A stretch of DNA of 64,000 nt from PFJX01 sp040757575 (GTDB lineage: Bacteria; Pseudomonadota; Gammaproteobacteria; Burkholderiales; Thiobacillaceae). The notes beneath the pieces are model-generated. The model did no database searches. It was not told where the DNA came from and saw nothing but the letters and a program-made list of their open reading frames with translations. Shown here in pieces: positions 17,318 through 25,767 of the stretch. Every line of letters starts with the position of its first letter. Within the stretch, counting starts at the first letter, position 1. The DNA lies in the NCBI GenBank assembly GCA_040757575.1, contig JBFLXA010000004.1:124001-188000 (forward strand), written 5' to 3'. Both the position numbers and the translations under genes were made by a program.

Positions 17318-18238
17318 TCAAACGTGGCTCAGCCAGGCGGCGTGGTCCGGGGCGCGGCCCTGGACGCAATCGAAGTACTTGGCCTGGAGTTTCGCGGTGA
17401 TGGGGCCCCGGTCGCCGGTGCCGATGGCCCGGTTGTCCAGTTCCCGGATGGGGGTCACTTCGGCGGCGGTGCCGGTGAAGAAGGCCTCGTCGGCGGAGTA
17501 CACCTCGTCCCGGGTGATGCGCTTTTCGATCACCTGCAGGCCCATTTCGTTGGCCAGCTGGATGAGGGTGTCCCGGGTGATGCCTTCCAGGGCGCTGGTG
17601 AGGTCCGGGGTGTACATCTTGCCCTTGCGGATGATGAACACGTTCTCGCCGGAGCCTTCCGCCACGAAACCGTCCACATCCAGCAGCAGGGCCTCGTCGT
17701 AGCCGTCCATCTCCGCTTCCCGGTGGGCCAGGATGGAGTTCATGTAGTTGCCGTTGGCCTTTGCCTTGCACATGGTGATGTTGACGTGGTGGCGGCTGAA
17801 GGAGGAGGTCTTCACCCGGATGCCGTGCTCCAGGGCTTCCTTGCCCAGGTAGGCGCCCCAGGGCCAGGCCGCGACGATGACGTGGGTGGACAGGGTCTTG
17901 GCGGAGATGCCCATGGCTTCCGCACCGTAGAAGGCCATGGGACGCAGGTAGCCGGATTTCAGGCCGTTTTCCCGCACCACCATCTTCTGGGCCTCGTTCA
18001 GGGTGTCCTTGTCGTAGGGCATCTTCATGCCCAGGATGTGGGCGGAGCGGAACAGCCGGTCGGTGTGGTCCTGGAGCCGGAAGATGGCCGGGCCCGTGGG
18101 GGTTTCGTAGGCGCGCACGCCCTCGAACACGCCCATGCCGTAGTGCAGGGTGTGGGTGAGCACGTGGGTGGTGGCCTCGCGCCAGGGGACGAGTTTGCCG
18201 TCGTACCAGATGACGCCGTCACGGTCGGCCATGGACAT
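17318..18238 (-). CDS. ilvE: Branched-chain amino acid aminotransferase
   Basis: 306-residue class IV PLP aminotransferase that makes Leu, Ile and Val from their 2-oxoacids with glutamate. HYGMGVFEGVRAY near residue 32, the PLP-lysine region CKAKANGNYMNS near 160, DEALLLDVDGFVAEGSGENVF and GTAAEVTPI near 260 are diagnostic. Two ATGs two codons apart can serve as start. It heads a three-gene minus-strand unit with the zf-CHCC and DUF302 genes. On the minus strand a TAGAAT -10-like box lies about 35 bases upstream of the start. Confidence 0.96.
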   Translation of the reverse strand: MSMADRDGVIWYDGKLVPWREATTHVLTHTLHYGMGVFEGVRAYETPTGPAIFRLQDHTDRLFRSAHILGMKMPYDKDTLNEAQKMVVRENGLKSGYLRPMAFYGAEAMGISAKTLSTHVIVAAWPWGAYLGKEALEHGIRVKTSSFSRHHVNITMCKAKANGNYMNSILAHREAEMDGYDEALLLDVDGFVAEGSGENVFIIRKGKMYTPDLTSALEGITRDTLIQLANEMGLQVIEKRITRDEVYSADEAFFTGTAAEVTPIRELDNRAIGTGDRGPITAKLQAKYFDCVQGRAPDHAAWLSHV

Positions 18239-18391
18239 GATGAGAACTCCGGGGTCGCAAAATAAAAAGGCATTCTATCCTGGCCCGGCGGGGCTTTGCA
18301 TGGCCGGTGTGTCATGGCGGGTGCGCATCATTTTTTCCGCTTCCCCCAGGCCGGGGACAGGAGGCCGAGGGGGGATCAATTAGCGAGCGCT

Positions 18392-18397
18392 TATAAT
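18392..18397 (+). promoter_or_regulatory. Probable -10 box for exbB-exbD-tonB
   Basis: A perfect TATAAT (GCGCTTATAATCCCG) stands 45 bases before the exbB start. No convincing -35 is present at 16-18 bases, so the promoter may need an activator. No Fur-box-like sequence was seen between ilvE and exbB. Confidence 0.45.
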
Positions 18398-18441
18398 CCC
18401 GCCGCCAGTTCAACCCAAACCGACCCAAGCAGACTCCGACC

Positions 18442-19086
18442 ATGATCAACTACTCCGCTTCCACCGCCGTCAACCTGGCCCTCACCCTGCTGATCCTCTT
18501 TTCCCTGGTCACCTGGGCCCTGATCATCGCCAAGGGCTGGTTGCAGGTGCGCATGGCCCGGGAAAACAAGGACTTTTCCCAGCGTTTCTGGCAGGCGGCC
18601 AACCTGGAAGCGGCAGCCCAGATCGCCAAGACCGCGCCGGGTTCCCTGGCCAGCCTGGCCCGGGCCGGGTTTGATGCCCTGGCCGGCTTGGGGGAAAGCA
18701 AGACCCTGGAAGGAGCTGGTGACCGCCAGGCGGTGCTGGAACGCAGCCTGTCCAACCAGGTGCGCAAGGAACAGCACCGGCTGGAATCCGGCCTCATGCT
18801 GCTGGCCAGCATCGGCAGTACGGCCCCCTTCGTGGGTCTGTTCGGCACCGTCTGGGGCATCATGAACGCCATGGAAAACATCGTCCGGTCCGGCTCCTCC
18901 GGTCTGGAAGTGGTGGCCGGGCCGGTGGGCGAAGCCCTGCTGGCCACGGCGGTGGGCATTGCCGCCGCCGTGCCGGCGGTGCTGGCTTACAACTACGGGG
19001 TGCGGGTCACCCGCCTGGAAGTGTCGGAAATGGACCGCTTCGCCAACGACTTCCTGTCCCTGGCCAGCACCCAGAAGCAGGACTGA
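18442..19086 (+). CDS. exbB: MotA/TolQ/ExbB proton-channel protein
   Basis: 214 residues with three membrane segments: one near 12-30 (LALTLLILFSLVTWALIIAKG), then two in the second half (LMLLASIGSTAPFVGLFGTVWGIM and ATAVGIAAAVPAVLAYNYG). The STAPFVGLFGTVWGIM signature is that of ExbB/TolQ. With ExbD it forms the proton channel that energises TonB. exbD follows after six bases and tonB overlaps exbD, so the identity as ExbB rather than TolQ rests on the neighbourhood. Confidence 0.93.
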   Translation: MINYSASTAVNLALTLLILFSLVTWALIIAKGWLQVRMARENKDFSQRFWQAANLEAAAQIAKTAPGSLASLARAGFDALAGLGESKTLEGAGDRQAVLERSLSNQVRKEQHRLESGLMLLASIGSTAPFVGLFGTVWGIMNAMENIVRSGSSGLEVVAGPVGEALLATAVGIAAAVPAVLAYNYGVRVTRLEVSEMDRFANDFLSLASTQKQD

Positions 19087-19092
19087 GCCATC

Positions 19093-19548
19093 ATGCGCCG
19101 CACCAATTTTTCGGCCTCGGGGGAGTCGGACTTCCGGGCCATGAGCGAGATCAACGTCACCCCCCTGGTGGACGTGATGCTGGTGTTGCTGACCATCTTC
19201 ATGGTCACGGCCCCCTTCATCCTCCAGTCGGTGAAGGTGAAACTGCCGGAAACCTCCCCCGTGGCGGCCCTGCAACCGGCCAAATCCGTCATCGTCACCG
19301 TCCAGGCGGACGGCCAGGCCCTGCTGGGCAAGGAAGTCCTCGACCTGGAGGTGCTGGAAGGCCGGCTGGCCGGGGAGCTGAAAAAGACTGCGGACCTGAG
19401 CGTGCAACTGCGGGCCGACACCGGCGTGCCCTACGGCCGCGTCACCGAAGTCATGGCGGCCATCAGCCGGGCCGGCGTGGTCCGGCTGACCTTTGTCACG
19501 GCCGCTGCGCCCAAGGGCAAGACTTCCCAAGGGCAGGCGGGTAAGTGA
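19093..19548 (+). CDS. exbD: ExbD biopolymer transport protein
   Basis: 151 residues. A single N-terminal membrane helix carries the proton-path Asp27 in INVTPLVDVMLVLLTIFMV, then a periplasmic domain (VKVKLPETS, DLEVLEGRLAGEL, LRADTGVPYGRVTEVM). It works with ExbB to harvest the proton gradient for TonB. The stop overlaps the GTG start of tonB (GTGA). Confidence 0.95.
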   Translation: MRRTNFSASGESDFRAMSEINVTPLVDVMLVLLTIFMVTAPFILQSVKVKLPETSPVAALQPAKSVIVTVQADGQALLGKEVLDLEVLEGRLAGELKKTADLSVQLRADTGVPYGRVTEVMAAISRAGVVRLTFVTAAAPKGKTSQGQAGK

Positions 19549-21539
19549 GCTTGTTGCTGCGCCTTGTCGCCCGTCTGCGGCAACTGGAGCCCCGTCACTG
19601 GACGGCCCTGGGAGGCAGCGTCGTGCTGCACCTGGCGGTCATGGTTGGCCTGCGCCAGGAACCTCCTCCCCTTCCGGAAACCGTCAGTTTCGAGGTGGAC
19701 CTGAAGCCGCCGGAAGAACTCCAGGCCCCCCGGCCCCGGGTCAAGACGGAGACGGACCGGGCCCGCCAGGCCAAGCCGAAAAAGATCAAAGTCGCCCGCA
19801 AACCGAACAAGAAGGACAAGACAAAGCGGGAACCCCAGACCCTGGAGGCCCGTTTCATCGAGGAACGCAAGGTCCCCAGGAATGCGCCTGCGGTGGCCTT
19901 GCCCACCCTGACGGAGGCCCCTGGAGTGTCCGAACCCCAGTCCCTGGGGCGGGTGGAACCTGTCCGGGCACCGGCAGCCAAGGTGGCGCAAGCAGTTCAG
20001 ACCCTGGCAGCGAGCGCAGCGGACCCGGTCCAGCCGGCGATGGTTTCGGCGGGTACGACCGGAGCGGAACCCGCCCTGGCGGCAGCTACTGGCCAGGGTA
20101 CGGTCGCCCCCGACCCGGCACCAGGCAGCGAGCTAGGCCTGGCCCTGGCCCCCAGCCGGGTCATGGCCGAGACCGTGGCACAGGCCACCCCCCAGGCGCC
20201 CGGCGGCGGCGAAGCAAGTCCGGGCGCGGAAGCCAGTACTCTGCCCGGGGGGGAGGCCCAGGGGAGCCAGGCCGGTGAATCCGGATTTTCCGCCAGTACC
20301 CAGCCGGGTAGCGGCCAGAACCTGGCCGCCGGTGCAGGGGCCCAGGCTGCATCCGCCAGCGCCGCCGCCGCCCATGCCGGCGGCGAACCCCAAGGCTTGC
20401 GCCTGACTGCCAGCGGCACCCTGTCCAGCCTGCCGGAATTTCCCCAGGGCCGGGGGGGGCTGGCCGCCGGGGCGCTGGCGCCGGCAGCGGGCGGCGCGGC
20501 CCCAGCGGAGGGCGATAGTCCCGGCCGGACCCTGGCCAGCAGCAAGGCGGGTGGCACACCAGCAATCCCCCTGAAAGAGCCCAAAGCCGTCCCAGGAAAG
20601 GGCGGTGGCCAGGGGGCCGCTGCGGTGGCCCGGGCCTCCAGTCCCGGTGCGGCCAAAGGCGCCGGGCCGGGGGTGGGCCGTCTTGCCGGCTCGACTCCCG
20701 CTGGCAATAGTCTGGGCAAGGTTCGCGCTCCGGCGGCGGGAAACAGTTCCCGGGGTGGAAAGAGCCTGGCCCTGGCACCGGGAGAACCGGGCAGCGGCCC
20801 CCAGTGGGCTGTGCTGATGGTGCCGGTACAGACCGGCATGCCTGTCGTATATGGCCAGCCCCAGGGGCGTCCGGCTCCCCAGGCATCCCGTCAGGTGCGC
20901 AGCGGCCCTGCCGGTGGTGATGTGTCCCCGGGAGGCGCCCGGGCGGCCGATAACCGGCTGGCCCAGGCGCCGGGAACCGGCATGAGTGCTGTGGCGCCCA
21001 ACAGTGGAAAAACAGCGCCAGCTGGGAGTGGGGGGCGTACCGTGGCCCCGGTGACGGGGGCCAGTGCCATTGCCGATGCCCGCCCGGATACCCGGGGGGT
21101 GGGTCTGAGCGTGGTGCGGCCGCCGGATCAGCGACTGGTCAAGGCGGAAGACAGCAAGGTGGATACCCTGGACGTACTGGCCCCCTCCAATTACTGCCCC
21201 CTGCCTTTCCATCCCCAGCCGGACAACCGCCCCCCCCAGGCTGGAGAGGATCAAATGGAATTGCCCAGCTATTCCGCCCAGAACCCCAGCTTTGTCTACC
21301 CCCTCATGGCCAACGTCTATGGTGTGGAAGGCAAACTGATATTGCGGGTGGAAGTTCAGGCGGATGGCACGCCGGGCAAGATGCTGCTCAAGCAGAGCAG
21401 CGGCAATGGTGTCCTGGACCGGGACGCTCGGGAGCAACTGTCCCGCTGGCGTTTCAACCCGGCCCGCAAGAACGGCGAGGCAGTCACCGCCTGGATCGAC
21501 GTGCCGGTCATCTATCGCCTGCCCGAAGGGAGAAAATGA
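19545..21539 (+). CDS. tonB: TonB protein with a very long low-complexity linker
   Basis: 664 residues, against 239 in E. coli. The N-terminal membrane anchor is at about 22-37 (LGGSVVLHLAVMVGL). A Pro/Glu/Lys-rich stretch (40-110) with KPNKKDKTK follows, and then about 400 residues very rich in Ala, Gly, Pro and Ser (about 150-540). The last 95 residues form the TonB C-terminal domain: PLMANVYGVEGKLILRVEVQ, DRDAREQLSRWRFNPARKNG and VPVIYRLPEG. The GTG start overlaps exbD. It couples the proton-motive force to outer-membrane receptors; whether it serves the receptor encoded 8 kb upstream is not known. Confidence 0.9.
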   Translation: MSLLLRLVARLRQLEPRHWTALGGSVVLHLAVMVGLRQEPPPLPETVSFEVDLKPPEELQAPRPRVKTETDRARQAKPKKIKVARKPNKKDKTKREPQTLEARFIEERKVPRNAPAVALPTLTEAPGVSEPQSLGRVEPVRAPAAKVAQAVQTLAASAADPVQPAMVSAGTTGAEPALAAATGQGTVAPDPAPGSELGLALAPSRVMAETVAQATPQAPGGGEASPGAEASTLPGGEAQGSQAGESGFSASTQPGSGQNLAAGAGAQAASASAAAAHAGGEPQGLRLTASGTLSSLPEFPQGRGGLAAGALAPAAGGAAPAEGDSPGRTLASSKAGGTPAIPLKEPKAVPGKGGGQGAAAVARASSPGAAKGAGPGVGRLAGSTPAGNSLGKVRAPAAGNSSRGGKSLALAPGEPGSGPQWAVLMVPVQTGMPVVYGQPQGRPAPQASRQVRSGPAGGDVSPGGARAADNRLAQAPGTGMSAVAPNSGKTAPAGSGGRTVAPVTGASAIADARPDTRGVGLSVVRPPDQRLVKAEDSKVDTLDVLAPSNYCPLPFHPQPDNRPPQAGEDQMELPSYSAQNPSFVYPLMANVYGVEGKLILRVEVQADGTPGKMLLKQSSGNGVLDRDAREQLSRWRFNPARKNGEAVTAWIDVPVIYRLPEGRK

Positions 21540-21563
21540 ATGTCCACTGAGAAAGGATTCGCC

Positions 21564-23093
21564 ATGAACCGTTTCGCCAGGAAACTGCGTGTGTTGCCGC
21601 TCATGCTGGCCCTGTCGGGCGCGTTAGCCCAGCAGGCTGCGGCCCAGATGCCCCTGCCGGCGGGCATGCCCGACCCCATGCAGGCCATGCAGATGGCCCT
21701 GCGTTATTACCAGATGGCGGCCCAGGCCGGCGACCCGGAAGCCCAGGCAAAGATGGGCTGGATGTTCGAAAACGGCATGGGTGTGGCCAAGGACCTGGCC
21801 AAGGCAGCCGAATGGTATGGCAAGGCCGCCCAGCAGAAAGATCCCATCGGCCTCTACAACCTGGGCCTCATGTTGCTCAAGGGCCAGGGCGTGGAACAGA
21901 ACATGGATGAAGCCATCACCCTGGTGAGTGGCGCTGCGGAACTCAACCTGGCGGCGGCCCAGGCCCAGTTGGCGGCCCTCTACGACCAGGGCCTGGGGGT
22001 GCCCAAGGACCCGGCCCTGGCGGCCCAGTGGCTCACCCGGGCGGCGGAACTGGGGGATGTGCCGGCCCAGAACAACCTGGGCATCAAGTACGCCACCGGC
22101 AACGGTGTGGCCCAGAACTACCAGGAAGCGGTGAAGTGGTTCACCAAGGCCGCCGAGGCGGGCAACGCCGAAGCCCAGGGCAACCTGGGCCTGATCTATC
22201 GCGATGCCCTGGGCGGCATCCAGCAGGATTACATGGCTGCCGCCAACTGGATGGCCCTGGCGGGCAACCAGGGCCACGTGCCCTCCATGGCCCGCCTGGG
22301 CTGGATGTTTGAAAAAGGCCAGGGCATGCCGAAGAACATGGGTGAGGCCGTGCGCTGGTTCCGCATGGCCGCCGAGGCGGGGGATGCCAACGCCGCCACC
22401 CACCTGGGCTGGCTACAGGAGACCGGGGCCCTGGGCCAGCCGGACCTGGCTGCCGCCAAGGTCTGGTATGAACGGGGCGCCCTGGCGGACCCGGCGGCCC
22501 AGAACAACCTGGGACGCATGTATCGGGAAGGCCTGGGAGTGACGGCGGATTTCGCCCAGGCGCGGGAATGGTTTCTCAAGGCGGCGGCCCAGAACGAGCC
22601 CCTGGCCTGGTTCAACCTGGGCTTGATGGCGGAGCAGGGCCAGGGCATGGAGAAAAACGAAGCCGAAGCCCGGGACTGGTATCTGAAGGCTGCGGAAAAG
22701 GGCGTGTCCGCCGCCCAGAGCCGCCTGGGCTGGTTATTGCATCAGGCGGCCCGGGACGAAGCCTCTACCCAGACTGCGCTGCTCTGGCTGGCCAAGGCCG
22801 CCGAGGCGGGGGACGTGCCCGCCCAGAACAACCTGGGCGTGATCTTCGAACAGGGCAAGGGCGTGGCCAAGGACACGGCCATGGCTGCCAAATGGTACCG
22901 CCTGGCCGCCGAGGCGGGCGACAAGGTGGCCCAGCACAACCTGGGGGTGCTGTTCCGGGACGGCAACGGCGTGGAGAAGAACCTGAACGAGGCTTTCGCC
23001 TGGTTCCAGAAATCTGCTGACCAGGGCTACGCCAAGGCCCAACTCAGCCTGGGACAGCTCCTGGAGCAGATCGCCGCCGGCGGCAAGAAATAA
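21564..23093 (+). CDS. Secreted Sel1-repeat protein
   Basis: 509 residues from the ATG at 21564, which has AGAAAGGA upstream; an earlier ATG at 21540 sits right on the tonB stop. A signal peptide (RVLPLMLALSGALAQQAAAQ) is followed by about a dozen Sel1-like repeats of roughly 36 residues with the pattern A-x-x-W(Y/F)xKAAxxGxxxAQxNLGxxYxxGxGV, e.g. AAEWYGKAAQQKD and AVKWFTKAAEAGNAEAQGNLG. Such solenoids bind other proteins. Position directly after tonB suggests a periplasmic role linked to the Ton system, but that is inference. Confidence 0.9.
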   Translation: MNRFARKLRVLPLMLALSGALAQQAAAQMPLPAGMPDPMQAMQMALRYYQMAAQAGDPEAQAKMGWMFENGMGVAKDLAKAAEWYGKAAQQKDPIGLYNLGLMLLKGQGVEQNMDEAITLVSGAAELNLAAAQAQLAALYDQGLGVPKDPALAAQWLTRAAELGDVPAQNNLGIKYATGNGVAQNYQEAVKWFTKAAEAGNAEAQGNLGLIYRDALGGIQQDYMAAANWMALAGNQGHVPSMARLGWMFEKGQGMPKNMGEAVRWFRMAAEAGDANAATHLGWLQETGALGQPDLAAAKVWYERGALADPAAQNNLGRMYREGLGVTADFAQAREWFLKAAAQNEPLAWFNLGLMAEQGQGMEKNEAEARDWYLKAAEKGVSAAQSRLGWLLHQAARDEASTQTALLWLAKAAEAGDVPAQNNLGVIFEQGKGVAKDTAMAAKWYRLAAEAGDKVAQHNLGVLFRDGNGVEKNLNEAFAWFQKSADQGYAKAQLSLGQLLEQIAAGGKK

Positions 23094-23103
23094 GGTTCCG
23101 GAA

Positions 23104-23757
23104 TCAGGAGGCCTTGCGAGCGGGTTTGGGCAAGGCCTTGGGTGTGGCCTTGACGTTGCCGGGAGCAGGAGCGGTGGCCGGCTGGACTTCCGGCAACGGG
23201 GCGGGTTTTGCGGCGGGCGGAGTCAGTTTCTCTTCCAGGGAGCGCTTCAGGTCCGCTTCCAGTTGCTTGATGAGGTTGTCCATGTACAGGGTTCCCTCCT
23301 TCTTTAGCCGGACCAGCAGCACTTCCAGCTTGAAGGCCAGGTCCGGGGGCAGGAAGACCTCTTCCCCCTTGAAGGCGGCCAGGACGGACTCCTTCATGTA
23401 TTCCACCAGCAGGTCCATTTCTTCCTGGGTGAAATAGCTGCCCAGGGATTCGCCCAGGTCGGACAGGGTCTTCTTTTTTGTCGTAGCGCTCGCCTCAGGG
23501 GCCGGAGCCGGCATCTGTGGCGGTGCCGGTGCTATCGCGGCAGGCGGCGGGGGCAAAAAAGACGGCAGCGAGGGCATCTGCACCGCCTGGGGAGCCGGCA
23601 CGTAGATCAGGTAGGGGTTGGGCCCTGACACCGGGCCGATGATCACGGCGGGCGGCGGCGGGGCATAGGCACCCGCCTGCTGGGCCAGGGCCCCCTGGGA
23701 TAAGAGGGCTCCGAACAGGGCGGAAAGAAGGGGAAGACGTGATCGGATTCGGGTCAT
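23104..23757 (-). CDS. Hypothetical secreted Pro/Ala-rich protein
   Basis: 217 residues from the ATG at 23757. The signal peptide is LPLLSALFGALLSQGALAQ. The mature protein has a Pro-rich N-terminal half (YAPPPPAVII, SFLPPPPAAIAPAPP). A predicted helical core (about 95-180: LSDLGESLGSYFTQEEMDLLVEYM, LKKEGTLYMDNLIKQLEADLKRSLEEKL) and a Pro/Ala/Lys tail follow. I do not recognise a family. It converges on the Sel1 gene with 10 bases between stops and is followed upstream by the MacB-like permease gene 21 bases away in the same direction, so it may be the last gene of that transcript. Confidence 0.7.
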   Translation of the reverse strand: MTRIRSRLPLLSALFGALLSQGALAQQAGAYAPPPPAVIIGPVSGPNPYLIYVPAPQAVQMPSLPSFLPPPPAAIAPAPPQMPAPAPEASATTKKKTLSDLGESLGSYFTQEEMDLLVEYMKESVLAAFKGEEVFLPPDLAFKLEVLLVRLKKEGTLYMDNLIKQLEADLKRSLEEKLTPPAAKPAPLPEVQPATAPAPGNVKATPKALPKPARKAS

Positions 23758-23778
23758 GGTCAATCGTCGGTAACAGGT

Positions 23779-25011
23779 TCAATCGTAGCGCAGGGCATCG
23801 ATGGGGGCCAGGCGCGCCGCCTTGCGGGCAGGGTACCAGCCGAAGAAGACGCCCACGCTACTGGCGGCCGCCACGGCCAGGAATACGGCGTCCAGCCGCA
23901 ACAGGATCTGCCATTCCGCCCATTTTTCCAGGGCCAGACTGCCGCCGATGCCCAAAGCCACCCCCACAAGGGCGCCTATGAGGGAAAGGATGATGGCTTC
24001 CGCCAGGAACTGGGCCAGGATGTCCCGGGGACGGGCTCCTACGGCCATGCGGATGCCGATTTCCCGGGTGCGTTCCGTCACCGACACCAGCATGATGTTC
24101 ATGATGCCGATGCCTCCCACCAGCAGGGAGACGGAGGCGATGGCGGCCAGCAGGGCGGAGAAGGTCTTGGAGGCTTCCTGTTCGGCCTGCACCACTTCAG
24201 AGAGATTGCGGATGTTGAAGTCGTCATCTTTGTCGGGTCCCAGGCGGTGGCGCTGGCGCAAGAGTTCGCGGATGTCCGCCTCTGCGGTCTGCATGTCGGT
24301 GCCGTCCTGCATCTTCACGTAGATGTGGCCCACGGTGCGCAGCCGTCCCTGGGACTGGCCGATGATGCGGCCCCGGGCCGTGCTGATGGGGATGAAAACC
24401 ACGTCGTCCTGGTCCTGGCCCATGAAGCTCTGGCCCTTGGGCGCCAGCAGGCCGACGATGGTGAAGGGCACGTTCTTGACCCGTAGGGTCTGGCCCGTGG
24501 GGTCGGTGCCGCCGAACAGCATGTCCGCCACGGTCTGGCCCACCAGGGCCACCTTGTCGCTGCTGCGTAGTTCCGCTTCGTCGAAATCCCGACCCCGGGC
24601 CAGTCGCCATTCCCGGGCGGTGAGGTAATCGGGACCGATACCGAAGATCACACTGGACCAGTTCAGGTTGCCATGCACCAGTTGCCCCGTGCCCCTCATG
24701 CCTGCGGCGGCGGCAAGGACCCGGGGCGTTTCTGCCTGGATGGCCAGGGCGTCTAGCTCCGTGAGGGTGTTGCGGCTGCCGAAACCCAGGCGCACGCCGC
24801 TGCTGGTGACCGCCCCGGGAAAGATCACCAGGGTGTTGGAGCCCAGGCTCTTGAGCTGCTCTGCCACCTGTCGCCGTGCCCCTTCGCCCACCGCCATCAT
24901 GGTGATGACAGCCCCCACGCCGATGATGATGCCCAGGGTGGTGAGGGCGCTGCGCATCTTGTTGGCCCGCAGGCTCCGGAGGGCGGACAGGCCGGCATCG
25001 GAGAGATTCAT
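23779..25011 (-). CDS. MacB-type ABC transporter permease
   Basis: 410 residues with the MacB/FtsX layout. An N-terminal membrane helix (LRANKMRSALTTLGIIIGVGAVITMMAVGEGAR) is followed by a periplasmic domain of about 220 residues and a C-terminal FtsX domain with three helices, including LLVGGIGIMNIMLVSVTERTREIGIRMAVGA. These permeases are mechanotransmission devices that drive tripartite efflux or lipoprotein handling. Its start overlaps the ATPase stop by four bases. Unlike true MacB, permease and ATPase are separate proteins here. Confidence 0.92.
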   Translation of the reverse strand: MNLSDAGLSALRSLRANKMRSALTTLGIIIGVGAVITMMAVGEGARRQVAEQLKSLGSNTLVIFPGAVTSSGVRLGFGSRNTLTELDALAIQAETPRVLAAAAGMRGTGQLVHGNLNWSSVIFGIGPDYLTAREWRLARGRDFDEAELRSSDKVALVGQTVADMLFGGTDPTGQTLRVKNVPFTIVGLLAPKGQSFMGQDQDDVVFIPISTARGRIIGQSQGRLRTVGHIYVKMQDGTDMQTAEADIRELLRQRHRLGPDKDDDFNIRNLSEVVQAEQEASKTFSALLAAIASVSLLVGGIGIMNIMLVSVTERTREIGIRMAVGARPRDILAQFLAEAIILSLIGALVGVALGIGGSLALEKWAEWQILLRLDAVFLAVAAASSVGVFFGWYPARKAARLAPIDALRYD

Positions 25012-25751
25012 GGCATGGAATGGGTGAGGGGGGAGACGTGAGGCGAGCGGTGCGGCGACACGGGGCGGTCCTCAATGATTTCCCCGTCCCGGAACACCAG
25101 CATGCGCCGGGCGTAGGCGGCGATATCCGGTTCGTGGGTCACCAGGACGATGGTGATGCCGGAGGCGTTCAGTTCCTGGAGCAGGGTCATGATCTCCTGG
25201 CTGGTGTGGGTGTCCAGGGCGCCGGTGGGCTCGTCCGCCAGGATCAGGGGCGGGGCGTTCACCAGGGCCCGGGCGATGGCCACCCGCTGTTGCTGGCCGC
25301 CGGATAACTGGGCAGGGCGGTGGTGGGCCCGCTCCGCCAGCCCCACCTGGGCCAGTTTTTCCCGGGCCCGGCGGTGTCGTTCGGCCGCCGGCACCCGGGC
25401 GTAGAGAAGGGGGAGTTCCACGTTTTCCTGGGCGCTGGCCCGGGGCAGCAGGTTGAAGCCCTGAAAGACGAAGCCCATGTGCCGGTTGCGGATGCCTGCC
25501 AGGGCTTCGGCGGACTGGCCGCTGACCGTTTCACCGTTGAGCCGGTAGCTTCCCCGGTCGGCTATGTCCAGGCAGCCCAGCAGGTTCATGAAGGTGGATT
25601 TTCCGGAACCGGAAGGGCCCATGATGGCGACGAACTCGCCATGCCCGATGCTCAGGCTCACCCCCTTGAGGGCCGGCACGGTGATCTCCCCCAGGCGATA
25701 TTCCCGGGCCAGGCCGGACACCTGGATCAGCGGCTCCCCCTCACGCCTCAC
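25008..25751 (-). CDS. MacB-type ABC transporter ATPase
   Basis: 247 residues. Walker A GPSGSGKST, Q-loop FQGFNLLP, signature LSGGQQQR, Walker B LILADEPTGALD and the H-loop THE are all present. This is the LolD/MacB subclass of ATPases (GNLL-type CLDIADRGSY after Walker A). It lies 16 bases after the membrane-fusion-protein gene and overlaps the permease gene, so the three make one export unit. Confidence 0.94.
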   Translation of the reverse strand: MRREGEPLIQVSGLAREYRLGEITVPALKGVSLSIGHGEFVAIMGPSGSGKSTFMNLLGCLDIADRGSYRLNGETVSGQSAEALAGIRNRHMGFVFQGFNLLPRASAQENVELPLLYARVPAAERHRRAREKLAQVGLAERAHHRPAQLSGGQQQRVAIARALVNAPPLILADEPTGALDTHTSQEIMTLLQELNASGITIVLVTHEPDIAAYARRMLVFRDGEIIEDRPVSPHRSPHVSPLTHSMP

Positions 25752-25767
25752 GCCGGACGCCTCCCGC

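Noticed and set aside
20133..21437. Minus-strand frames opposite the tonB linker
   Set aside because: Low-complexity Ala/Gly/Pro DNA is open in several frames; not independent evidence of a gene.
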